A stretch of DNA of 39,979 bases. Origin: an uncultured Bacteroidales bacterium (GTDB taxonomy: Bacteria > Bacteroidota > Bacteroidia > Bacteroidales > Muribaculaceae). Under the pieces are notes generated by a model. The model saw nothing but the letters and a program-made list of their open reading frames with translations, was not told the DNA's origin and did no database searches. Positions 33,261 through 39,979 of the stretch are shown in pieces. The translations under genes were made by a program, and so were the position numbers. Location of the stretch: positions 1 to 39,979 of the forward strand of contig CAMWHE010000018.1 in the NCBI GenBank assembly GCA_947173955.1, given 5' to 3'. Numbering within the stretch: position 1 is the first letter of the stretch; each line of letters starts with the position of its first letter.

Positions 33261-36134
33261 ATGTTCTATAAACTAATAGAGAAAAAGAGGAATGAATGGC
33301 TCAGCTCCCCGAGTTGCGTCGTTTCTGATCTTATATCTTATATAGAACGTCAGCACAAGATGCGCGATGCTCAAATAGAATCTATTAAGACCTATTTATA
33401 TCTTAAGATTGAATGTCAAAATAAACCATTATGGGAATTAGTCGCCAGTGGTAAGTTCAATTCAATAGATGTTGGTAAACTTGAAGTAACTGAAGCAACT
33501 CGCAATATTCTCAAAACTAATCCGGCTGCATTAGCATTGTGGGAATACACATCAATGCCCAACGAAATCAGTGAAATAAATTCTACTAAGACTATTGCTG
33601 CAATTAAGAAGGCCCCTGAATCTATCAATTATGAGGAGATAATCAAAGAACTTTTTGCCAATGTCAATTATCCAGACTATCTTTTCAGTATTCCAATGGG
33701 AGCTGGAAAGACATATCTCATGGCTGCTTTGATTTATCTTAATCTATATTTTGCCCTTACCGAGCCGGATAATCCAATTTTTGCACACAATTTCATCCTC
33801 TTTGTACCATCCGGACTGAAATCGTCCATTGTTCCCAGTCTTAGGGATATTCAAAATTTCAATCCGCTATGGATTCTACCGGATCCGGTTGCATCCCAAC
33901 TTAAGAAATTAATTAAATACGAATGGCTACAAGAATCTTCTTCCGCTTCTAAAAGTAATATCGTTAAGAATCCGAATGCTCGTAAAATCAGTATACACAC
34001 AGCTAATCCCAGTCTAATGGGCTTAGTCGCAGTTACTAATGCAGAGAAGGTAATTCTAGATAGGGTTGATAGTAAATTCAACTTAGATGAATCACTCTTG
34101 AAAACATTGGGAGATGCGGACAGGAAGGAATTTGAAGCAATCAAACAAGCTAATGAACTTAGAGAGCAAATCGGTCAAATACCCGGTCTATGCATCTTGA
34201 TTGACGAAGTGCATCATGCAAGTGATGACCAAAAGCTGCGTCAGGTTGTGAATAAATGGATGCGTCAAAGCAACTTCAACTCTGTACTCGGTTTTTCGGG
34301 TACACCCAATATGGATCCGGCCTCTAAGATTCAAATAACATCAGATTTATCCATAAAATGTACTCAGTATGCTAATGTTGTTACCTACTATCCTCTTATA
34401 AAAGGTATCGGAAACTTCCTGAAAATCCCAACAGTCCGTCATGCAAATCTTGATTCCTCTGAAATCATATCACGAGGTCTTAGGGAATTCTTTGAACGAT
34501 ATAAAGATACCACCTTCTCTAATGGCTGTTGCGCAAAAGTTGCAATATACGCTCCATCTATTGCCGTTTTGGAAGAGGAAGTATATCCGGAAGTATGCAA
34601 TATATGTGAGGAGTTAGGATTCAATGTCGCTGAAACGGTACTTAAATATCACAAGGGTAATACCCAATACAGAGCTGATGAGGATGCACAATTCGAGTTC
34701 TCTACTCTTGATTCTCCGCTTTCAAAGATACGGATTATTCTTTTAGTAGGCATCGGACGCGAAGGGTGGAATTGTAAAAGTCTTTCCGGAGTTATTCTCT
34801 CCCAGAAGAACTCTTGCCCTCAGAATATGGTATTGCAGATTAGCTGTCGATGCCTGCGTGAAGTTGACAATGCTAAACAAGAGACCGCCCTCATTTGGCT
34901 CAACAAATTCAATGCCGATAAACTTAACCAGCAGTTGCAAGAGCAGCAATATATTACCATTACGGAATTCGGAGGCAAACGACCGGAAGGAGTCATTTCA
35001 ATCAATCGCTATTCCAGAATGGAAAAGCTAAAACTACCTAAGCTTGACTTCTATCAAATAAAGATTAACTACAATACAATTGAAACTGAAAAAGTTTCTG
35101 ACGTCAAAGAATACTTGCGGAATTATCAGCCTCCAAGTCTTGATGCCGCAGTTATTTACACACAGAGCCTAACAGACGGAGATATTGCGTCAGAAAGTGC
35201 GGTCAACTATGGCGTATGCGAAACGATTTCGTTCCGATCGTGGCTTGATCTTATTGTGAAAGAGAGTTTTGGTCTTCTCCCCCTGAATTTGCTTTTGGAG
35301 TACGAAATGACTCTTCATGAATTATTTGAGAAGATAACCATATCTGATAATCGCACATTAATATATAATTCAAGAATAGACCATCGACGAGTCAGAGCGG
35401 ACATTCGTAATTGCTTTGCAACCATCCGTAGATTCAACACTACGGAAGAACTTGTTCGGGAAAGCGCGTCTCTACTCAAAGTGGGAGTGCTTCCCGACGC
35501 CAAAGAAGTAAGCCGAAGTGAGATATACATACCAGATCAAGCAAAAGTAAGTGATATTATTGAGTTTGATAATAATCCTAAGCAAGCGTCTATTTCTGAG
35601 GAAGAATATAATATGCTTCTTTCAATGAAAGAAAGAGGTATAATAGATACAGTACCTGAAATTTCTTCCAATAAGGTATTTGACCGCACATACCACTATT
35701 TGCCATATCATCTTGACAGTCAACTGGAGAAGGATTATTTTGATTCAATAATTGGCCATCTTAAAAGCAAAGAGATGAGTGGAGTTGAATTATACTTCAA
35801 TGGCGATGACACACTTACTGATTTCCGTATTCGATGTTACACCAAGCGTGGACGAGCATGGAAATTAGACGGCTATTATTATCCGGATTTTATAATGCTC
35901 ACCCGCAACCCAGATAACACCATAAACAAAGTAATTATTATCGAGACAAAGGGCGAAGGATTTGCCGGTAAATTTGTTCCACGTAAACAGTTCATGGAGG
36001 ATTTATTTATAAAGCTCAATAATGACAAGATTGGATATTATCGGTTTGAATTCCTTTACATTGAAGACTCGGATGACGCAAATGTTCGTCTGAAGAAAAC
36101 TATACGGGCAATTAAAAACTTCCTACTAAACTGA
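33261..36134 (+). CDS. Type III restriction enzyme Res-like helicase-nuclease
   Basis: This is a superfamily 2 helicase with a C-terminal nuclease, as in type III Res subunits, which translocate on DNA and cut it in complex with the methyltransferase. The 957-aa protein shows Walker A SIPMGAGKT (147-151), Walker B/DEAD-type IDEVHHAS (DEVH 315-318), motif III GFSGTPN (346-348), motif V GIGREGWNCKSL (497-508) and motif VI QISCRCLRE (526-534). A PD-(D/E)xK nuclease lies near the end: PDF at 875-877 and IIIETKG (ETK 895-897). All key residues appear intact. It is the first large gene of the operon, 7 bp before the methyltransferase; classical type III loci have mod before res. Base composition is AT-richer than the left flank. 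Confidence 0.92.
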   Translation: MFYKLIEKKRNEWLSSPSCVVSDLISYIERQHKMRDAQIESIKTYLYLKIECQNKPLWELVASGKFNSIDVGKLEVTEATRNILKTNPAALALWEYTSMPNEISEINSTKTIAAIKKAPESINYEEIIKELFANVNYPDYLFSIPMGAGKTYLMAALIYLNLYFALTEPDNPIFAHNFILFVPSGLKSSIVPSLRDIQNFNPLWILPDPVASQLKKLIKYEWLQESSSASKSNIVKNPNARKISIHTANPSLMGLVAVTNAEKVILDRVDSKFNLDESLLKTLGDADRKEFEAIKQANELREQIGQIPGLCILIDEVHHASDDQKLRQVVNKWMRQSNFNSVLGFSGTPNMDPASKIQITSDLSIKCTQYANVVTYYPLIKGIGNFLKIPTVRHANLDSSEIISRGLREFFERYKDTTFSNGCCAKVAIYAPSIAVLEEEVYPEVCNICEELGFNVAETVLKYHKGNTQYRADEDAQFEFSTLDSPLSKIRIILLVGIGREGWNCKSLSGVILSQKNSCPQNMVLQISCRCLREVDNAKQETALIWLNKFNADKLNQQLQEQQYITITEFGGKRPEGVISINRYSRMEKLKLPKLDFYQIKINYNTIETEKVSDVKEYLRNYQPPSLDAAVIYTQSLTDGDIASESAVNYGVCETISFRSWLDLIVKESFGLLPLNLLLEYEMTLHELFEKITISDNRTLIYNSRIDHRRVRADIRNCFATIRRFNTTEELVRESASLLKVGVLPDAKEVSRSEIYIPDQAKVSDIIEFDNNPKQASISEEEYNMLLSMKERGIIDTVPEISSNKVFDRTYHYLPYHLDSQLEKDYFDSIIGHLKSKEMSGVELYFNGDDTLTDFRIRCYTKRGRAWKLDGYYYPDFIMLTRNPDNTINKVIIIETKGEGFAGKFVPRKQFMEDLFIKLNNDKIGYYRFEFLYIEDSDDANVRLKKTIRAIKNFLLN

Positions 36135-36141
36135 TTATCCT

Positions 36142-38007
36142 ATGGCTATAAAATACGTTCCATATTTCCCCTCCACTGTTTCAGGTCAGGCTGTGCTTGA
36201 TAATTTTGTGCGCACTCAGCGAATTCTGCGCTACCGTGAAAGCGACAAAGTTACCGAACGCATATTACGCGGAATGCCACTATATGAAGTAACCGAGCAA
36301 GAACGCGTTGGCGATGAAGAATCTGACAATATGATTATTCATGGCGAGTGTGTATCGGCTTGTGCTTATTTGAAGGAACAAGGGATAAAAGTTGATTTGG
36401 TTTATATTGACCCACCTTTTGCCAGTGGTGCCGATTATGCCAAGAAAGTTTACTTGCGTCGGAATCCGCTTGTAGCCAAAGCTATTCAGAAAGCTGAGCA
36501 GGAACTTGAAGACGATGAATTGAAAGCCTTTGAAGAAAAGATGTATGGTGATATCTGGGATAAGGAGAAATACCTTAACTGGATGTATGAGAATCTTATG
36601 ACAATACGCTCCGTAATGAGTGAGAACGCCTCTATCTACGTTCATCTTGATTACCATATAGGTCACTATGTTAAGATTCTTTTGGATGAAGTCTTTGGAG
36701 AGGATAATTTTAGGAATGAAATTGTTTGGCATTACTATAATAAAATGCAAGGTAATATTAACCGCTTTGCATCCAATCACGATACAATATTTATATACTC
36801 AAAATCGTCTGAATACATTTTTACTCCGATAAAAGAAAAACGAGATATAAAGACTACTCAGATTAAACGAGTTTGGGATAAAACATCAAAAAAACTTGTC
36901 AATGCTAAAGATAATGACGGTAAAATTATCTATATAGAGAGTGATGAGAAAACTATTGATGACGTTTGGAGACTTTCAATGTTACAACCTGCAGATAAAG
37001 AAGAACCTGTAGGTTATGCGACCCAAAAGCCGGAAGCATTGCTTGAGCGCATTATAAAAGCGAGTAGCAATGAAGGAATGGTTGTAGCAGACTTCTTTGG
37101 CGGAAGTGGTGTAACTGCTGCCGTTGCTAATAAGTTTGGACGTAAATTCATACACGCAGATGTAAATATCAACAGCATTCAGACTGCGCGCGACCGTTTG
37201 AAAGCTAATGGCGCAAACTTCGCCGTTAAGAAAGTTCAGGATGGTGTTACCCTTTATCGTAACCCAATTCAAACAAAGGATGCAATTACTGGCATTATTC
37301 CCGGTCTAAGGCTTGACTCCACGATTGGCACAATGTGGGTAGGCAACATTACCGATAGTACTTACGGCTCGTCTCCGGTATATCTGCCCGACTTGATGGA
37401 CTCTTCATCAAGAGTACTGGATATTGTAACACTAAATCGCATCATAAACGATGCGATGCCTCAACTATCTCCAAATGTTAAACGTGTAATCATCTATTAT
37501 ATTGACATAATTGACCGTCAAGAATTGGACGACTTTATCAAAGACAACAATGATACCGTTATAGAGATTGAACTTCGCGACCTTAAGGAATTGCTTGACA
37601 ATGTAATCTTACAAGATGAAGTAGAATATACTATTTCAGAAGACCAATCTAAAATGGTGGATATTTTCACTGTAGCAATTAAGCGTTTCTACAGCGACCG
37701 AGTAAGCCATAAAATAAATGAGTTCAATCAGAAAGCAATGGCAAACTCCAAGAAGAAATTTACCCCCATTGAAATGAGCCTTGAAGGATTGGAGGCAATT
37801 GAAATGATTTCTCTCGACTGCACCACTGCCGAACAAAACGCACCATGGCACAGTGACTCAGAAATCAAAATCGAAAAAGACAGCACCGTAACAATCAACG
37901 GTCGCAAAACCTTCGACTTCTGGGACGGCACCATACATGCCGACACCAAACCTCTCCGCATGAAAATCCGCAACATCTGCGGCGACGAAACAATATTAAT
38001 TCTTTAA
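36142..38007 (+). CDS. Beta-class adenine-type DNA methyltransferase (type III Mod-like)
   Basis: This is an S-adenosylmethionine-dependent DNA methyltransferase that should modify the target site and direct Res. In the 621-aa protein the motif order is beta class: motif IV VDLVYIDPPF (DPPF 90-93) precedes motif X GYATQKPEALLERIIKASSN (291-310) and motif I VADFFGGSGV (315-324). The TRD candidate lies between IV and X (about 190-285, with HYYNKMQGNINRFASNHDT). DPPF with a beta order fits N6-adenine (N4-cytosine not excluded). About 280 residues follow motif I and are not typical of the short C-terminus of other Mod subunits; they may be a second domain for contact with Res or AIPR. The TRD part is visibly AT-richer than the 3' end of the gene. 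Confidence 0.92.
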   Translation: MAIKYVPYFPSTVSGQAVLDNFVRTQRILRYRESDKVTERILRGMPLYEVTEQERVGDEESDNMIIHGECVSACAYLKEQGIKVDLVYIDPPFASGADYAKKVYLRRNPLVAKAIQKAEQELEDDELKAFEEKMYGDIWDKEKYLNWMYENLMTIRSVMSENASIYVHLDYHIGHYVKILLDEVFGEDNFRNEIVWHYYNKMQGNINRFASNHDTIFIYSKSSEYIFTPIKEKRDIKTTQIKRVWDKTSKKLVNAKDNDGKIIYIESDEKTIDDVWRLSMLQPADKEEPVGYATQKPEALLERIIKASSNEGMVVADFFGGSGVTAAVANKFGRKFIHADVNINSIQTARDRLKANGANFAVKKVQDGVTLYRNPIQTKDAITGIIPGLRLDSTIGTMWVGNITDSTYGSSPVYLPDLMDSSSRVLDIVTLNRIINDAMPQLSPNVKRVIIYYIDIIDRQELDDFIKDNNDTVIEIELRDLKELLDNVILQDEVEYTISEDQSKMVDIFTVAIKRFYSDRVSHKINEFNQKAMANSKKKFTPIEMSLEGLEAIEMISLDCTTAEQNAPWHSDSEIKIEKDSTVTINGRKTFDFWDGTIHADTKPLRMKIRNICGDETILIL

Positions 38008-38021
38008 CCCTTATTGATAGT

Positions 38022-39728
38022 ATGGCAAATAGGAACGACTTCAAACTTCTGCAAGCGAAGTGCATCAAGATATACGAGAATGTTTTAGCGACTCTAAACA
38101 GTCAAAAGGACTCTCTAAATAATCTCACTGATATTGAAAAAGCTCGCTACGGTTTTTATTACCTCATTTTACAAACCCTTACTGACGATAATGAGATTGG
38201 AGAGTTTACAGATATGATCTGCGACACGGAGTTTAATTCACGTTTTTTTGACAAACGAGAATCAGATGAAGGAATAGATGCGGCATATTTTGACAATGAA
38301 CATAACCAAATAGTACTATTTAACTTTAAGTATAGAGAAAAATTTTCAGTAGATAAAGAGCAAAATATCAATGAGTTTATATCTGCATCCAAGTTCTTTA
38401 ATGCGATTAGTACTGGAAATACCCAACATTTAACTGGAAAAATAAAAATGGTTGCTGATGAAATTAATAAAAGATTGGATAGCAACCAAATATGGACAAT
38501 CATTTATTATTATGCCACCAACGAGAATATTACACTGGCATCCGATCATCCTAATGTTAAATCATTTTCAGAAGAGTATGATATAGAATTTAAAGGATTT
38601 GGTCTCAATGAGATTGTAGAAGCTACCTCAATAAGGCCAAAAAACATTGATGCTTCTTTTTGTGTAAAAAAAGGATCGGCTTTAACATATGAAGAAGACG
38701 AGATGTCATCGAACAAATCTTATATAGTAAAGATGTCATTACCTGAATTAATCCGAATTACGTGCAATGATCCAAATTTAAGGTCTGATGCAAATAAAGA
38801 AGGTGATGACTCACTAATAAATGCACATGTAGATCTAAACGTACTTTTTGATAATGTCCGTGGGTTTATCCTGCGTTCAAAATTTAATGATAATATAATA
38901 AAAAGTCTTAATGATGAGCCTCAACGATTCTTTTATTATAATAATGGAATAACAATCATTGCTAAAGACATAAAAAGTACTGAATCTAGAATAGGAGGTA
39001 AGTGGAACTTTAGTGTTTCAGATTTTCAAGTAGTCAATGGCGGGCAAACATTACGTTCCATACATAAATTCAATCAGAGCGATGAAAATAATATGGTTAA
39101 TAAATTAGCAAAGGCTCATATTTTAGTTCGGTTCTTAAGAATTAATGATGATAATCTTCGTAATAAAATCGGAGAATTTACAAATAGTCAAAATTCTATA
39201 AGCCTCAGCGACTTACGCTCATTAAGATCTGAACAAATACAACTTGAACAATTTTTAGAGGCTCATGGTATTCAGTATTTTAGAAAAAAAGGGGACTTTA
39301 AGGATTCTAAATCATATAAATATTCAATTGGGAAAGAGCGATTGGGCCAATTATTGCTTTCAACCATATCTGGACGACCAGAAATAGCGACCAATAAAAA
39401 GAGAGAAATTTTCGACTCTCTATATGACGAGTTATTTATATCAAACGATAAACTATTGTCTGAAGATACAGTAAATCTAATATTTGATTTTCAGACTATT
39501 GAAAGTACATACAGAAAATCAAATTATAATGGCACTGTTCAGAAGAATATGTATATAGCTTATCTAAAATACAAATTGGCGAATAAACAGATTTCTACTT
39601 TAATATCCGAATTTGAGAATTTCCTTAGTAGTTATATTAGCGAAAACACTAAAGATCAATCAGCATCTCGTTATCTTATAACGACCGGATTTAAGGACGC
39701 TCTTGATACCAAATTCAAAGTCAAATAG
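38022..39728 (+). CDS. AIPR family protein (phage-resistance associated)
   Basis: This is a 568-aa protein of the AIPR family (abortive infection phage resistance; PF10592), whose mechanism is poorly known. The AIPR core is seen in FFYYNNGITIIAK (303-315) and FQVVNGGQTLRSIH (335-348). The N-terminal part looks like a PD-(D/E)xK nuclease: ESDEGIDAAYFDNE with Asp86, then IVLFNFKYRE with Lys103. Most relatives that I recall have Gln-x-Lys or Glu-x-Lys, while here Asn101-Phe-Lys103 stands at that site. There is no signal peptide or membrane segment. It starts 14 bp after the methyltransferase, clearly in the same operon, and is the AT-richest gene of the island. It may be a modification-sensitive nuclease or effector. 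Confidence 0.88.
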   Translation: MANRNDFKLLQAKCIKIYENVLATLNSQKDSLNNLTDIEKARYGFYYLILQTLTDDNEIGEFTDMICDTEFNSRFFDKRESDEGIDAAYFDNEHNQIVLFNFKYREKFSVDKEQNINEFISASKFFNAISTGNTQHLTGKIKMVADEINKRLDSNQIWTIIYYYATNENITLASDHPNVKSFSEEYDIEFKGFGLNEIVEATSIRPKNIDASFCVKKGSALTYEEDEMSSNKSYIVKMSLPELIRITCNDPNLRSDANKEGDDSLINAHVDLNVLFDNVRGFILRSKFNDNIIKSLNDEPQRFFYYNNGITIIAKDIKSTESRIGGKWNFSVSDFQVVNGGQTLRSIHKFNQSDENNMVNKLAKAHILVRFLRINDDNLRNKIGEFTNSQNSISLSDLRSLRSEQIQLEQFLEAHGIQYFRKKGDFKDSKSYKYSIGKERLGQLLLSTISGRPEIATNKKREIFDSLYDELFISNDKLLSEDTVNLIFDFQTIESTYRKSNYNGTVQKNMYIAYLKYKLANKQISTLISEFENFLSSYISENTKDQSASRYLITTGFKDALDTKFKVK

Positions 39729-39843
39729 CTTTTAACAAAAAAACGCACCGTAATGGAGTTATAGCACTTGCAATAATATTAATTGTTCGGAAGAATTCAA
39801 AAGACTAACATTCTTAAGTTATTAGAACAACAATATTCGCGTT

Positions 39844-39979
39844 TTGAAAGAACAGTATATCAATATATTCAATAGCCTCATTCTTAGACCTGAGAGTGAG
39901 GTGGTGGAGTTTAAGAGGGCAGAAAATAGCTTCGACTTCGATGACTTGGGCAAGTATTTCTCGGCGTTGAGCAATGAGG
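39844..39979 (+). CDS. Start of an AlbA_2 (Schlafen-like) domain protein, cut by the window end
   Basis: The reading frame from TTG 39844 gives an N-terminus with ESEVVEFKRAENSFDFDDLG followed by KYFSALSNE. This is the typical beginning of AlbA_2/Schlafen-like (divergent AAA-4, PF04326) proteins, which are often annotated as RNA-binding or RecG-like ATP-binding regulators and are common in defence islands. No ATG is available: an in-frame TAG at 39823-39825 lies upstream, leaving TTG 39844 (or ATT) as start. It follows the AIPR gene by 115 bp, a stretch with no clear promoter or terminator. Only 45 codons are visible, so full architecture is unknown. Confidence 0.75.
   Translation, partial: MKEQYINIFNSLILRPESEVVEFKRAENSFDFDDLGKYFSALSNE

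Overview
The window looks like chromosomal DNA of a gut Bacteroidales bacterium, most likely Muribaculaceae or a close relative. The evidence is a SusC/SusD pair, Bacteroidota-type promoters (TAnnTTTG at -7, in several cases with a TTG/TTTG about 20 nt upstream), a BtuB/BtuG-type surface corrinoid uptake pair, inositol-lipid type membrane genes, and a shared C-terminal tail on two secreted proteins. No taxon was confirmed by a search.

Layout. 1-335 is GC-rich intergenic DNA with short direct and inverted repeats. 392-9952 (minus) is a polysaccharide utilisation locus: SusC, SusD, a secreted protein of unknown function and a GH95 alpha-L-fucosidase-type enzyme. The genes are separated by hairpins and no regulator lies beside them. 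10295-11044 (plus) is an SDR oxidoreductase. 11066-18351 (minus) is a tightly packed run of nine genes read in this order: ATP-grasp protein, GtrA-like protein, CDP-alcohol phosphatidyltransferase, AUR1/PAP2-like lipid phosphotransferase, PdxA, a three-gene FecBCD/BtuFCD-type ABC importer and a small membrane protein. The lipid genes resemble the inositol-phospholipid/inositol-sphingolipid genes of Bacteroides.

18585-20366 (minus) is ribosomal protein S1. It is followed by a family 2 glycosyltransferase (minus) and tRNA-Pro(CGG) (plus). 21831-25304 (minus) is a DUF3737 / MalY-type aminotransferase / MATE exporter operon. 25529-26494 (plus) holds two small unrecognised genes. 26504-32737 (minus) is one apparent operon: ruvX, def, ettA, a small lipoprotein, btuG and btuB. 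It joins housekeeping genes to corrinoid uptake with no recognisable riboswitch in the gaps.

tRNA-Lys(CTT) at 32916 and its terminator mark a sharp change. From about 33.05 kb to the end the DNA is clearly AT-richer and all genes are on the plus strand: a 49-codon HTH-like remnant, a type III Res-like helicase-nuclease, a beta-class DNA methyltransferase, an AIPR-family protein and the beginning of an AlbA_2 (Schlafen-like) gene. This is a probable defence island. The res-mod-AIPR arrangement, with res first and AIPR as a tightly linked third gene, is the best candidate here for an incompletely described system. Functions in it are inferred from motifs only.
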